From: Thermoplasmata archaeon
GTDB lineage: Archaea; Thermoplasmatota; Thermoplasmata; Lutacidiplasmatales; UBA184
DNA length: 64,000 nt
Direction: 5' to 3'
Assembly: GCA_022750195.1 (NCBI GenBank)
Contig: JAKIWE010000001.1
Span: 1,052,672-1,116,671, forward strand
Shown here: one piece after another, positions 42,377 to 51,126 of the stretch
Layout of the letters: every line of letters begins with the position of its first letter
Numbering within the stretch: the first letter of the stretch is position 1
Translations under genes and position numbers: made by a program
The notes under the pieces: model-generated
Databases searched by the model: none
The model's input: the letters and a program-made list of their open reading frames with translations, nothing else
What the model was told of the DNA's origin: nothing

Positions 42377-42877
42377 ATGTCGGCACCGTCGCGCCTCCCT
42401 AGGAAGCAGCGCCTCGCGGTGTTCACGGCCCACACGACCAAGCGGCGTCGCCTGATGTCGGTCCCCCTCTCCCGCGACCTCCGCGCCCGGTACGGTCGCC
42501 GCCAGATGCCCATCCGCAAAGGCGACACCGTCCGCGTCCTCGCCGGGAGCTACATCGGCCGCGAAGAGCGGGTGGCGAAGGTCGACCGCCGCTCCTACTC
42601 CGTCACGCTCGACAACATCACCGTGAAGACCGGGGAGGCGAAGCTCAAGCCGCTCCCGATCCGCACCAACCACCTCCTGCTCACCCGCCTCAACTTGGCC
42701 GACCCCTGGCGCCGCCGTGTCCTTCGCGTGCCGGAAGGCGAGACGGTCGAGGAAGAGGAGGCTGGCGAGGCCCCGACCTCCACGCCCGCCCTAGCTCCGG
42801 CCACCGAACCGGCCAAGCCGCCTGCCGCCAAGGCGAAGAAGCCGGCGAAGGCCGCCGAGAAGGAGGAGGCGGAATGA
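42377..42877 (+). CDS. rpl24: 50S ribosomal protein L24
   Basis: A 166-residue uL24. The N-terminal KRRRLMSVPLSRDLRARYG and the KOW motif KGDTVRVLAGSYIGRE identify it; archaeal proteins are about 120 residues, so the last 45, an Ala/Pro/Lys/Glu repeat tail (PAAKAKKPAKAAEKEE), are an extension. Preceded by a purine-rich GGGAGGGAGGAG stretch. Stop overlaps the S4e ATG. Confidence 0.95.
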   Translation: MSAPSRLPRKQRLAVFTAHTTKRRRLMSVPLSRDLRARYGRRQMPIRKGDTVRVLAGSYIGREERVAKVDRRSYSVTLDNITVKTGEAKLKPLPIRTNHLLLTRLNLADPWRRRVLRVPEGETVEEEEAGEAPTSTPALAPATEPAKPPAAKAKKPAKAAEKEEAE

Positions 42878-43590
42878 CGTTCCGGCTGAAGCGGCGGGCC
42901 GCCCCGCGGAGCTGGACGGTGCCCCGGAAGGGGACGAAGTGGATCAAGCGCCCGGCGCCCGGGCCCCATGCGACCGAAGAATCGATCCCCCTTTTGCTCG
43001 TTCTCCGCGACCTGCGCAAACTCGCCACCACGGCGCGGGAGGCCCGCGTTCTCCTTCGCACGGGGGCGGTCCTCGTCGACGGGAAGGTCGTCCACGACCT
43101 CGCCCGCGGCGTGGGTCTGATGGACACCGTCTCCTTCGGTAAGCCGCTCAACGAGCACTTCCGCGTGCTCAAGGACCGCCGCGGCAAGCTCACGCTCGTC
43201 CCGATCCCCGAGAAGGAGGCCGGCTTCAAGCTCGGCCGCGTCCGGTTCAAGCACGCGCTGCGCGGCGGCAAGGTCCAGGTGACGCTCCACGACGGTCGCA
43301 ATCTCGAGGCGGCGCCGAGCACCCCCTGGCGGGTCGGCGACTCGCTGCGGATCGAGCTCCCGACGCAGAAGGTTCTCGCCCATCTTCCGCTCAGCACCGG
43401 CCACCTCGCCTACGTCGCCGGCGGCTCGCACGTCGGCGAGCTCGCCCGCGTCGAGCGGATCGAGGTCCGGAACTCCCCGATGCCCAACCGGGTCCATTTC
43501 AAGGAGGGGTTCTCGACGATCAAGGAGTACGTCTTCGTCGTCGGGGACACCGCGCCCCAGATCACCTTGCCCGAAGGGGTCGCGCGATGA
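42874..43590 (+). CDS. rps4e: 30S ribosomal protein S4e
   Basis: A 238-residue eS4, archaeal/eukaryotic only. KRRAAPRSWTVPRKGTKWI at the start, an S4-type RNA-binding part (LLVLRDLRKLATTAREARV) and a C-terminal KOW (VAGGSHVGELARVERIE) are in the usual order. It coordinates the 16S 5' domain. Translation overlaps both neighbours by four bases. Confidence 0.96.
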   Translation: MTFRLKRRAAPRSWTVPRKGTKWIKRPAPGPHATEESIPLLLVLRDLRKLATTAREARVLLRTGAVLVDGKVVHDLARGVGLMDTVSFGKPLNEHFRVLKDRRGKLTLVPIPEKEAGFKLGRVRFKHALRGGKVQVTLHDGRNLEAAPSTPWRVGDSLRIELPTQKVLAHLPLSTGHLAYVAGGSHVGELARVERIEVRNSPMPNRVHFKEGFSTIKEYVFVVGDTAPQITLPEGVAR

Positions 43591-44153
43591 GCACCCCCGC
43601 GTCCGCCGCCCCGCCCCCCGCCGCTTTGCCGCCCGCCACCCCCGTCAATCCGTACGGGGCGCTCAAGGTCGTGAAGGTCGTCGTCAACGCCGGCGTCGGC
43701 GAGTCCGGCGAACCCCGCAGCAAGGCCGAGAAGGTCTTGCAGATGATCACGCACCAGAAGCCGGTGGCCACGCGCTCGCGCTCGACGAACCGTGACTTCG
43801 GCATCCGCCAAGGGCAGGAGATCGGCGCGAAGGTCACGCTCCGCGGGCCGGCCGCCGTCGAGTTCCTCGGCCGCGCCTTCGAAGCGCGGGACCGACAGCT
43901 CGACCCGGACTCGGTCGACCGGGCCGGCAACTTCGCCTTCGGGATCGCGGACTACACCGACTTTCCGGGGATGAAGTACGACCCGGCGATCGGCATCCAC
44001 GGCATGGACATCTGCGTCGAGGTCGGCCGCTCCGGCTGGCGCGTCCGTGAGCGGCTCGTCCGCGCTCGGCCCCTCCCCCGGTACGTCCGCCCGACCCCCG
44101 ACGAGACCCGGGCCTTCCTCGCCTCCAGCTTCCGCGTCACGTTCCTGGAGTAG
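43587..44153 (+). CDS. rpl5: 50S ribosomal protein L5
   Basis: A 188-residue uL5 that binds 5S r[41 protein letters not shown] and [20 protein letters not shown] are the conserved stretches. An Ala/Pro-rich leader of about 20 residues precedes the core. ATG overlaps the S4e stop. Confidence 0.96.
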   Translation: MSTPASAAPPPAALPPATPVNPYGALKVVKVVVNAGVGESGEPRSKAEKVLQMITHQKPVATRSRSTNRDFGIRQGQEIGAKVTLRGPAAVEFLGRAFEARDRQLDPDSVDRAGNFAFGIADYTDFPGMKYDPAIGIHGMDICVEVGRSGWRVRERLVRARPLPRYVRPTPDETRAFLASSFRVTFLE

Positions 44154-44160
44154 ACGACCG

Positions 44161-44307
44161 ATGAAGCCCCGCAAGCAGTTCGGACGGAAGATCGGCTGCT
44201 TCCGGTGCGACCGGAAGCGCGGCATCGTCCGGCGGTACGGCCTGCACCTCTGCCGCCAGTGCTTCCGCGAGGTCGCGGTCGACTTGGGCTTCCGGAAGTA
44301 CCAGTAG
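44161..44307 (+). CDS. rps14: 30S ribosomal protein S14 (zinc-binding)
   Basis: A 48-residue uS14 with two zinc pairs, CFRC and CRQC, and the archaeal ending ELGFRKYQ-like (DLGFRKYQ). Small as in all archaea. The ATG at 44161 is seven bases after the L5 stop; the longer frame upstream is L5 out of frame. Confidence 0.96.
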   Translation: MKPRKQFGRKIGCFRCDRKRGIVRRYGLHLCRQCFREVAVDLGFRKYQ

Positions 44308-44326
44308 GGGAGGGAAGAGAGGTTCC

Positions 44327-44716
44327 ATGCGTCACGACCCGCTCAACGACGCCCTCGTCACGATCCGCCACGCCGACCGCCAGGGGCGCGGTCGCGTCGA
44401 CGTCGCGCCGAGCTCGCACCTGATCGGCGAGGTCCTTCGAATCTTCCGCGAGGCCCACTACATCGACGAGTTCACCTACGTCGCCACCGGCCAAGGCGGC
44501 AAGTACGACATCAAGCTCGCCCGACGGATCAACTCCTGCGGCGTGATCAAGCCCCGGCTCGCCGTCCACGGTCGCGACCTCGAGCGGTTCGAGGCCCGGT
44601 TCCTCCCCGCCCAGGACTTTGGGCTGCTCGTCCTGACGACCAACCAAGGCGTGATGAGCCACCAGTCGGCCCGCGAACGGAAGATCGGGGGGAAGCTGCT
44701 CGCCTATGTCTACTGA
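44327..44716 (+). CDS. rps8: 30S ribosomal protein S8
   Basis: A 129-residue uS8. MRHDPLNDALVTIRHADRQG, GRVDVAPSSHLIGEVLRIF and the C-terminal LVLTTNQGVMSHQSARE are conserved. Preceded by GGGGAGGGAAGAGAGG, a strong purine ribosome-binding sequence. The last 11 bases overlap L6. Confidence 0.96.
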   Translation: MRHDPLNDALVTIRHADRQGRGRVDVAPSSHLIGEVLRIFREAHYIDEFTYVATGQGGKYDIKLARRINSCGVIKPRLAVHGRDLERFEARFLPAQDFGLLVLTTNQGVMSHQSARERKIGGKLLAYVY

Positions 44717-45272
44717 CACCGAGCTGCGCTCGATCGCCCGCGTGCCGCTCCCGGCGGGCGCGAAGCTCGCCCCGGGCGCCCAGCGGCTGACCGCCGAGGG
44801 ACCGAAAGGGAAGGTCGTTCGCTCGTTCCCGTCCGACGTCCTCGAGGTCACGTTCGATGCCGGTGAGGTCGTCCTGCGGCTCAAGGTCGCGTCGACGCGC
44901 AAGCAGTCGAAGGCGCTGCTCCACGCCTGGGAGGCGCACGTGCGCAATCTCGTCGGCGGGGTCACCCGCGGTGTCGAGGCACGGATGAAGATCGTGGCGG
45001 CGCACTTCCCGATGAAGGTCCAGGTGAAGGACTCGACCGTCCTCATCGAGAACTTCCTCGGGGAGAAATATCCCCGGAGCGCCTCGCTCGTTCCCGGGGT
45101 GAGCGCCGTCGTGGACGGCGACATCGTCACGCTCCGAGGCGCGGACGTCGAGCTCGTCGGCCAGAGCGCCGCGAACATCGAGCGGGCGACGAAGATCCGC
45201 GACTACGACCCGCGCGTCTTCCAGGACGGCATCTACCTGATCGAACGCGCGCACCTCCTCGAGGCGAGCTGA
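44706..45272 (+). CDS. rpl6: 50S ribosomal protein L6
   Basis: A 188-residue uL6 of archaeal form. VTFDAGEVVLRLKVASTRKQ, HVRNLVGGVTRGVEARMKIV and FLGEKYPRSASLVPGV are recognisable. It helps form the GTPase-factor binding region. ATG lies 11 bases inside the S8 gene; its stop shares a base with the L32e start. Confidence 0.96.
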   Translation: MSTDTELRSIARVPLPAGAKLAPGAQRLTAEGPKGKVVRSFPSDVLEVTFDAGEVVLRLKVASTRKQSKALLHAWEAHVRNLVGGVTRGVEARMKIVAAHFPMKVQVKDSTVLIENFLGEKYPRSASLVPGVSAVVDGDIVTLRGADVELVGQSAANIERATKIRDYDPRVFQDGIYLIERAHLLEAS

Positions 45273-45859
45273 TGGCGGAGGAGAGCCCGCCCGCGGCCCC
45301 CGCGCCGGAGTCCCCACCGGAGCCCAAGCCGGCGGCGACCCCGAAGAAGAGCGGGGCGCGGAAGGACTCCGCCGCGGCGAAGCCGTCGACGGACGCAGCG
45401 CCCGCGAAGAAGGCCGAGAAGAAGGGTCCGAAGGCGCCCCGACGGCCCACGCTCGACGCCGCCTCCACGAAGCTCCTCCGCTTGCGCGACGCCCAGGACG
45501 ACCGTCGGCCGCGGTTCACGCGCCAGGCCTCCTACCGGTACTGGCGGATCGGCCGCGACGGCGCGTGGCGCCGGCCGCGCGGACTGCAGTCGAAGCAGCG
45601 ACGCCACTACGGCTACCGCTCCGTCGTAGTTCGGATCGGCTACCGTGGGCCTCGCCTCGTTCGCGGCCTGACCCCCTCCGGCTTCGCGCCGGTCCTGATT
45701 CACACGCCCCGTGACCTCGAGAAGCTCGACCCGGCCCGCGAGGCCGCTCTCATCGCCCACGGCGTCGGCACGAAGAAGCGCCTGGTGCTCGAGGAAGCGG
45801 CGCGCAAGCGCGGCGTCCACCTCTTGAACCCCCTCGTCTCCGAGCGGGGGGAGGCGTAG
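45272..45859 (+). CDS. rpl32e: 50S ribosomal protein L32e with long N-terminal extension
   Basis: A 195-residue eL32. The conserved core starts near residue 75 (RFTRQASYRYWRIGRDG, GYRSVVVRIGYRGPRLVRGL). The first 70 residues are Ala/Pro/Lys/Glu-rich (EKKGPKAPRR). Halophilic and some other archaea also extend this protein; the extension is probably disordered on the ribosome surface. Confidence 0.95.
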   Translation: MAEESPPAAPAPESPPEPKPAATPKKSGARKDSAAAKPSTDAAPAKKAEKKGPKAPRRPTLDAASTKLLRLRDAQDDRRPRFTRQASYRYWRIGRDGAWRRPRGLQSKQRRHYGYRSVVVRIGYRGPRLVRGLTPSGFAPVLIHTPRDLEKLDPAREAALIAHGVGTKKRLVLEEAARKRGVHLLNPLVSERGEA

Positions 45860-46324
45860 ATGCCCGATCTCGCGAACCAGCGCCGGATGGCGGCGATCCT
45901 GCTCCGCTGCGGGGAGGGCCGCGTCTGGCTCGACCCGGCGAGCCAGGAGGAGCTGGCCGACGCGGTCACGCGCTCGGACATCCGCAGCGCGATCAAGGCG
46001 AAGGTGATCCAGCGGATCCCGGTCCGCGGCACGAGCCGCGTCCGTGCCCGGCGGCATGCCGCCGAGGTCGCCAAGGGCCGTCACGCCGGACCTGGCTCGC
46101 GTCGCGGCACTCCGTTCGCCCGCGTTCCCCGCAAGGAGCGGTGGATGCGACGGATCCGTGCCCAGCGCGACCTGCTCAAGGAACTCCGTGGTTCGAAGAA
46201 GATCCCGGCGAAGGTGTACCGGGAGTACTACCGGCGCGCGAAGGGCGGCATGTTCCGCAGCCGCGCCCACCTGTTGCTCAACTTGCGGCTCGCCGGCGCC
46301 CTGCCCGCGGAGGCGAAACCGTGA
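45860..46324 (+). CDS. rpl19e: 50S ribosomal protein L19e
   Basis: A 154-residue eL19. DLANQRRMAAILLRCGEGRV, DIRSAIKAKVIQRIPVRGTS and the very basic RARRHAAEVAKGRHAGPGSR are typical of the archaeal protein, which bridges to the small subunit. It starts directly after the L32e stop; its stop overlaps the L18 GTG. Confidence 0.96.
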   Translation: MPDLANQRRMAAILLRCGEGRVWLDPASQEELADAVTRSDIRSAIKAKVIQRIPVRGTSRVRARRHAAEVAKGRHAGPGSRRGTPFARVPRKERWMRRIRAQRDLLKELRGSKKIPAKVYREYYRRAKGGMFRSRAHLLLNLRLAGALPAEAKP

Positions 46325-46851
46325 GCCGCGGTCCGAGGTACCGGGTCCCGTTCCGACGGCGCCGTGAAGGGAGGACCGACTACCGTCACCGCCTCGCCTT
46401 GCTCAAGTCCGGCGAGCCGAGAGCCGTCGTTCGCTTGACGCACCACCGTGTCGTGGTGGCGCTGACGGCGTACGACCCGACCGGCGACCGGGTCATCGCG
46501 GCGGCGGAGAGCCCTGAGCTCGTCAAGATCGGGTTCCCCACCTCCGGGCTCGCGTCGACGCCCGCGTCGTACCTGACCGGCTACCTGGCAGGCCTCCGAG
46601 CGAAGAGCTCCGGGACCGCGAGCGCCGTGCTCGACCTGGGCCTGCGCCGGCCCTCCGCCGGCGGCCGGCTCTGGGGCGCGGTCAAGGGCCTGGTCGACGC
46701 CGGCATCGAGATCCCGCACGGGGAAGGGGCGTTCCCGAGCTCCGACCGGCTCGCGGGGACCCATCTCGCCCACCGCCCTCCGGACCCTCTCGAAAGCTAC
46801 CGGGGCAAGCTGGCTAGCGTGGCACCTCGCGTCAAAGGAGGTGCGGCGTGA
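46321..46851 (+). CDS. rpl18: 50S ribosomal protein L18
   Basis: A 176-residue uL18 binding 5S rRNA. RGPRYRVPFRRRREGRTDYR is the archaeal start; YLTGYLAGLRAKSSG, AVLDLGLRRPSAGGRLWGAV and GLVDAGIEIPHGEGAFPSSD are conserved. GTG start overlaps the L19e stop by four bases; the stop overlaps the S5 GTG. Confidence 0.96.
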   Translation: MSRGPRYRVPFRRRREGRTDYRHRLALLKSGEPRAVVRLTHHRVVVALTAYDPTGDRVIAAAESPELVKIGFPTSGLASTPASYLTGYLAGLRAKSSGTASAVLDLGLRRPSAGGRLWGAVKGLVDAGIEIPHGEGAFPSSDRLAGTHLAHRPPDPLESYRGKLASVAPRVKGGAA

Positions 46852-47768
46852 CGGCGATGGCGGCTCCCTCGCGTTCCGGTCCCTCCGGGCCTCCGCCCCG
46901 CACCGGAGGTTTCGGCCCCGCGGCGCCCCCGCCACCGTGGGTCCCGAAGACCGAGCTCGGCCGCAAGGTGCACGGCGGAGAGATCACCACGATGTCGCAG
47001 GCGCTCCGCAGCGGCCTTCCCTTGCGCGAGGCCCAGATCGTCGACGCACTCCTCCCCGGACTCCACGACGAGGTCCTCGACGTGAACATGGTGCAGCGGA
47101 TGACCGACTCCGGCCGCCGGTTCAAGTTCGCCGTCACGGTCGTCGTCGGCAACGGCGACGGCTTCGTTGGCCTGGGCCGGGCGAAGGGGCGCGAGGTCGG
47201 TCCGACCATCCGTCGCGCGATCGACCGCGCCAAGCTCACCATCGTCGAAGTGCTCCGGGGCTGCGGCAGCTGGGAGTGCGGCTGCGGGCGCTCGCACACC
47301 GTTCCGTTCCAGGTCCACGGGCGTTCCGGCTCGGTGGTGGTCACCTTCAAGCCAGCGCCGCAAGGCGTCGGGCTCGCCGTCGGGGACGTCGCGAAGCCGA
47401 TCCTCCGGTTTGCCGGCATCACCGACACCTGGGGGTACACCGACGGTCACACGAAGACGACGGTCAACTACGCCCAGGCGGCGTTCCAGACGCTGCAGGC
47501 GCTGAGCGAGCTCAAGCTCACGCCCGAGGACGCCCAACGGCTCAAGGTCGTTCGTGGCCCGATCGGCACGTCGATCCTCCCGCCCAAAGAGGAGGGCGCG
47601 ATGCCGATGCGCGGCGGTCGCCGAGGCGGTCCTGGACGGCGCGGCCCCGGTGGTCGTGGAGGTCCGGGGCGCGGTGGGCCGGGTCGGGGTCCCCCCGGTC
47701 GCGGTGGCCCGCCGGGCCGGGGCCCGCCGCCCCGGGCCCCTCCCCCACGGCCGGCGGGAGGGACGTAG
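46848..47768 (+). CDS. rps5: 30S ribosomal protein S5 with Arg/Gly/Pro-rich C-terminal tail
   Basis: A 306-residue uS5, against about 210-220 in most archaea. The core has EVLDVNMVQRMTDSGRRFKF, VVGNGDGFVGLGRAKGREVG and KTTVNYAQAAFQTLQAL. From residue 252 (nt 47601) a 55-residue tail consists almost only of Gly, Arg and Pro (GGRGGPGRGGPGRG), RG/GRG-repeat-like. The first 30 residues are also Pro-rich. Such tails bind RNA in other proteins; here the role is unknown. GTG start. Confidence 0.95.
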   Translation: MTAMAAPSRSGPSGPPPRTGGFGPAAPPPPWVPKTELGRKVHGGEITTMSQALRSGLPLREAQIVDALLPGLHDEVLDVNMVQRMTDSGRRFKFAVTVVVGNGDGFVGLGRAKGREVGPTIRRAIDRAKLTIVEVLRGCGSWECGCGRSHTVPFQVHGRSGSVVVTFKPAPQGVGLAVGDVAKPILRFAGITDTWGYTDGHTKTTVNYAQAAFQTLQALSELKLTPEDAQRLKVVRGPIGTSILPPKEEGAMPMRGGRRGGPGRRGPGGRGGPGRGGPGRGPPGRGGPPGRGPPPRAPPPRPAGGT

Positions 47769-47769
47769 C

Positions 47770-48195
47770 ATGACGTGGATGATCATCCGCGTGCGCGGCG
47801 GCGTGCACGCGAACCGGGAGATCGTGGCGACGCTCGCCGACCTCCACCTCTCGCGACCGAACCACGCGACCGTGGTCCCGGAAGAGCCTTCGTTCCGCGG
47901 CATGATCACCAAGGTCGAAGGGTACGTCACCTGGGGCGAGGCCGACCCCACGACGGTCGAGCTGCTGCTCAAGGAGCGGGGTCGCGCCCGGAAGGACCTG
48001 GCGAGCCCCGGTCCCTCCCCCACGGCCGCGCAGGTCGCTTCGACCGGTTTGGCGCGCGCGGGAGGCTGGAAGCCGATGTTCCGGCTCCACCCACCGAAGG
48101 GCGGCTGGCGGTCGACGAAGAAGACGTTCGCCCGCGGCGGGGCGCTCGGCTACCGCGGAGCGGCGATCAACGAGCTCGCGCGCCGGATGGTCTGA
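47770..48195 (+). CDS. rpl30: 50S ribosomal protein L30
   Basis: A 141-residue uL30 of archaeal length. WMIIRVRGGVHANREIVATL, LSRPNHATVVPEEPSFRGMI and KVEGYVTWGEADPTTVELLL, then a C-terminal KGGWRSTKKTFARGGALGYRG part. ATG one base after the S5 stop. Confidence 0.95.
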   Translation: MTWMIIRVRGGVHANREIVATLADLHLSRPNHATVVPEEPSFRGMITKVEGYVTWGEADPTTVELLLKERGRARKDLASPGPSPTAAQVASTGLARAGGWKPMFRLHPPKGGWRSTKKTFARGGALGYRGAAINELARRMV

Positions 48196-48207
48196 GGAGC
48201 GAGGACG

Positions 48208-48654
48208 ATGCCGAGCCGGACACGGAAGTTCCGAGGCCTGCGAACGCACGGCCGAGGGATCAAGGCGGGACGGGGCGCGGGGAAGCAAGGCGGTCGCGGC
48301 AACGCCGGGCTTCACAAGTACAAGTTCAAGTCGATGCTGATCTACGCGCCGGACCACTTCGGCCGGCACGGGTTCAAACGGCCTCCGGAGATCGTCGCGC
48401 GACCGACGGCCCTGAACGTCGGGGAGCTCGCGAGCGTCGTTCCGATGCTGCAGGCTGCCAAGGCGCTCACCCAGAACGGCACCGCCTACGTCGCCGACCT
48501 CTCGGCGATCGGCGTCGACCGACTGCTGGGCGGAGGAGCGGTCGATGGGACGTGGAAGGTCTTTGTCGCGCACGCGAGCAAGCACGCGCGCGAAAAGGTC
48601 GAGATCCTCACCGAGGCTCCCGCGCGCCCTAGCGCCGACGCCCCGGCCGCGTGA
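48208..48654 (+). CDS. rpl15: 50S ribosomal protein L15
   Basis: A 148-residue uL15. SRTRKFRGLRTHGRGIKAGR, GKQGGRGNAGLHKYKFKS and HFGRHGFKRPPE are the archaeal marks. It ends the ribosomal series before SecY; normally secY follows directly, but here a HIT gene on the opposite strand lies between. Confidence 0.96.
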   Translation: MPSRTRKFRGLRTHGRGIKAGRGAGKQGGRGNAGLHKYKFKSMLIYAPDHFGRHGFKRPPEIVARPTALNVGELASVVPMLQAAKALTQNGTAYVADLSAIGVDRLLGGGAVDGTWKVFVAHASKHAREKVEILTEAPARPSADAPAA

Positions 48655-48689
48655 GACGCTCCGGCGCGGCTGCCCCGTTGCCGCGACCT

Positions 48690-49142
48690 TCAGCCGCTGG
48701 CGGGCCGATTCAAGCTCGCGCGCAGTCGGTTCCCTAGCACGTCGAGCTGCGCCCGATCACCGTGCGGCGCGCCCGACCACTCGGTCACCTTGAGCCTCAG
48801 GAACTCGGGGGGTGTCCCGGGGTAGCGGGCGGTAAGGAACAGATGGAGATGGCGGACCACCTCCATGTAGCAGTCGAGGTACACCAGCTCCGGATGGACC
48901 GTCTCCCCGAGGGCGGCGGAGAGACGTTGCACGAGGGTGCCGAGCGCCACCCCCTCCTGCGGGGTGAGTTCGCTGAGCGACGTGAGGTGACGCTTCGACT
49001 GAACGATCACGTGACCGAGGTACGATCTCGTTTCGCCCTCCGTCCAGAAGGTCGCGTGGAAGAACGGGTCCTCGTAGAGGACCCCACCGGGGAACGACGG
49101 GCTATGCCGTAGCCGGGCACAGAACCGGCACGGCTCGGTCAC
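48690..49142 (-). CDS. HIT-family protein inserted between L15 and SecY genes
   Basis: A 150-residue histidine-triad-like protein (nucleotide hydrolase or transferase family). CRFCARLRH is the usual N-terminal zinc-type pair, FFHATFWTEGETRSYLGHVI-like region (GHVIVQSKRHLTSLSEL) is the HIT core, and the triad reads VRHLHLF: the second and catalytic histidines are kept but the first position is valine. GTG 49142 is preferred; TTG 49163 is an alternative. The gene opposes the ribosomal operon, an uncommon interruption of the L15-secY pair. Confidence 0.8.
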   Translation of the reverse strand: MTEPCRFCARLRHSPSFPGGVLYEDPFFHATFWTEGETRSYLGHVIVQSKRHLTSLSELTPQEGVALGTLVQRLSAALGETVHPELVYLDCYMEVVRHLHLFLTARYPGTPPEFLRLKVTEWSGAPHGDRAQLDVLGNRLRASLNRPASG

Positions 49143-49199
49143 GAACGGGCCCCGGGAGACCAAGCGAGAGAGGGACCGCCCTTACTTCAGCCTCGTGTC

Positions 49200-49282
49200 G
49201 GCCCACGTAGGGTGGGCCCGGCCCCGCGTCGCTCGTTTCGGACGGCCCCAGGCCGAACGACGGTCGCCCCGAGGAGCGACCG
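49200..49282. repeat. Hairpin cluster upstream of secY
   Basis: GGCCCAC/GTGGGCC (49200-49218, five-base loop) and CGGTCGC/GCGACCG (49261-49282, eight-base loop) are perfect 7-bp stems; between them CGTTTCGG and CCGAACG can also pair. They lie between the divergent HIT and secY starts, upstream of the secY TATA box. Possible operators or a small RNA; nothing decisive. Confidence 0.4.
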
Positions 49283-49328
49283 CCGGACGGCCCCCACCGA
49301 TGGGAATCACAATCCTGCGACCCGAAGA

Positions 49329-49336
49329 GTATATAG
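49329..49336 (+). promoter_or_regulatory. TATA box of secY operon
   Basis: GTATATAG about 31 bases before the secY ATG, showing that secY and its followers have their own promoter here instead of reading from L15. GAGGAG directly precedes the ATG. Confidence 0.65.
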
Positions 49337-49362
49337 GATGACCTCGGGCTCGACCGAGGAGA

Positions 49363-51123
49363 ATGGCCGAGGAGGAGGTCCCCCGGGACTACCGGTGGGG
49401 CGTTCCGATCCTGGTGATCGGGGCGCTGATCCTGTCCATCGAGTGGTTCTGGTCCCACCCGACGCTCCTCGCCTTCGGCCTCACCTCGATCGGACTCGCG
49501 GCGATTCTCGGGCTCGTCTTTCTCGGCCTCTCCTACGACGGGACGAAGTCGAAGCTGTACGGGCTGAAACCGGTCACGACGCGGATGCCGGCGATCGCCC
49601 AGCCGAAGGGCCACGTGCACTTCCGGACGAAGCTGTTCTGGGTCGTCGCGGTCCTGTTGATGTACTTCTTCCTGACGAACGTCTTCCTCTACGGCGTCGA
49701 CCAGGCGACCGTCATCGACCTGTTCCAAAGCTACCGCGCGATCCTCGCCGGGCAGCAGGGGACGCTGATGCACCTCGGTATCGGGCCGATCGTCACCGGG
49801 TCGATCATCATGCAACTGTTCACCGGGGCGAAGATCATCAACCTGGACCTCACCGACGACGAGGACAAGGGGGTGTACCAGGGGACCCAGAAGGTGATCG
49901 TCATCGCGATGATCTTCGTCGAGGCGATCCCCCAGGTCTTCGGCTACCTGACGCCCAGCAGCTCGCTCGTGAGCTCGCTCAACGGCAGCTCGCCGGGGAA
50001 CGGCGGCCTCCTGGCGGCCTCGATCATCATCGCCCAGCTCGTCTTCGGCAGCTACCTCGTCTTCCTGATGGACGAGGTGGTGAGCAAGTGGGGGATCGGG
50101 AGCGGGATCTCCCTGTTCATCGCCGCGGGGGTCTCCCAACAGATCGTCCAGGGGACGCTCAACTGGTTACCGGCCCAACCCGGCGCCATCTCGGCGACGA
50201 ACCCCCCTTCGGGCACGATCCCGAAGGCGATCTGGTTCTTCCAGAACTACAACGCCGGCCAGATGGCCAGCGGCGGTTGGGAACAAGTACTGCTGCATGC
50301 CCCCAATCCCGTCGTCGCTTTGGCAGGCACTGCCGCGATCTTCTTCCTCGTGGCCTGGACCGAGTCGACGCGCATCGAACTCCCGTTGAGCCACGCCGAG
50401 GCGCGCGGCGCCCGGGGCCGGTATCCGCTGCGTCTGATCTATGCGAGCAACATCCCGGTCATCCTCATGGCCGCTCTCCTCGCCAACGTCTCGATGTTCT
50501 CGATCCTGCTGTGGAACAACCCGACGCTCTCGCACTTCCCGTTCATCGGGGGCAAATGGTGGATCGGCTCGTACCCGACCGCCGCCCAAGCGACGGCTTT
50601 AGGGGTGAGCCAGACGACCCCTCTTACCGGAGGTGCCTACTATCTCTCGACGGTCAACGGGCTGGAATCGTGGCTGTTGCCGTTGCTCAACTTCCAGACG
50701 TACGGCAACTTCCTGGTCGGCCACCAGTGGTGGCAGGACCTCCTGCACGTGGGCATCTACTTCTCCGTCATGGTCGTCGGCTCGATCATGTTCGCCAAGT
50801 TCTGGATCCAGACGACGAACATGGGGCCCGAGGCGGTCGCCCGCCAGATCGAGGCGAGCGGGATGCAGATCCCCGGGTTCCGTAGGGAGCCGCGGGTGTT
50901 ACGTCGCGTCCTCGCTCGATACATCCCGGTGATCACCGTCATCTCCGGGGCGGCCGTCGGGGCCCTGGCCGCCGGCGCCGACCTGATCGGGACCGTCGGC
51001 AACGCCAGCGGCACCGGCGTGCTGCTCACGGTCGGGATCGTGATCAACCTCTACGAGGCGATGGGCCGCGAGCAACTGATGGAGATGAACCCGCTGCTCC
51101 GTCGGTTCCTCGGGGGCGAGTAG
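49363..51123 (+). CDS. secY: Preprotein translocase subunit SecY
   Basis: A 586-residue SecY (Sec61 alpha), ten membrane segments forming the protein channel. GLKPVTTRMPAIAQPKGHVHF, QIVQGTLNW region (GSGISLFIAAGVSQQIVQGT), RIELPLSHAEARGARGRYPL and the C-terminal EAMGREQLMEMNPLLRRFLG are characteristic. It is longer than common archaeal SecY (about 430-490) because of larger extracytoplasmic loops around residues 210-310 and 400-450. ATG is preceded by GAGGAG. Confidence 0.96.
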   Translation: MAEEEVPRDYRWGVPILVIGALILSIEWFWSHPTLLAFGLTSIGLAAILGLVFLGLSYDGTKSKLYGLKPVTTRMPAIAQPKGHVHFRTKLFWVVAVLLMYFFLTNVFLYGVDQATVIDLFQSYRAILAGQQGTLMHLGIGPIVTGSIIMQLFTGAKIINLDLTDDEDKGVYQGTQKVIVIAMIFVEAIPQVFGYLTPSSSLVSSLNGSSPGNGGLLAASIIIAQLVFGSYLVFLMDEVVSKWGIGSGISLFIAAGVSQQIVQGTLNWLPAQPGAISATNPPSGTIPKAIWFFQNYNAGQMASGGWEQVLLHAPNPVVALAGTAAIFFLVAWTESTRIELPLSHAEARGARGRYPLRLIYASNIPVILMAALLANVSMFSILLWNNPTLSHFPFIGGKWWIGSYPTAAQATALGVSQTTPLTGGAYYLSTVNGLESWLLPLLNFQTYGNFLVGHQWWQDLLHVGIYFSVMVVGSIMFAKFWIQTTNMGPEAVARQIEASGMQIPGFRREPRVLRRVLARYIPVITVISGAAVGALAAGADLIGTVGNASGTGVLLTVGIVINLYEAMGREQLMEMNPLLRRFLGGE

Positions 51124-51126
51124 GCG

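Noticed and set aside
46848-47768. Reading the S5 Gly/Arg/Pro tail as a frameshift artefact
   Set aside because: The frame is continuous to a stop two bases before the L30 ATG, matching the tight spacing of the operon, so the tail is kept as real though unusual.
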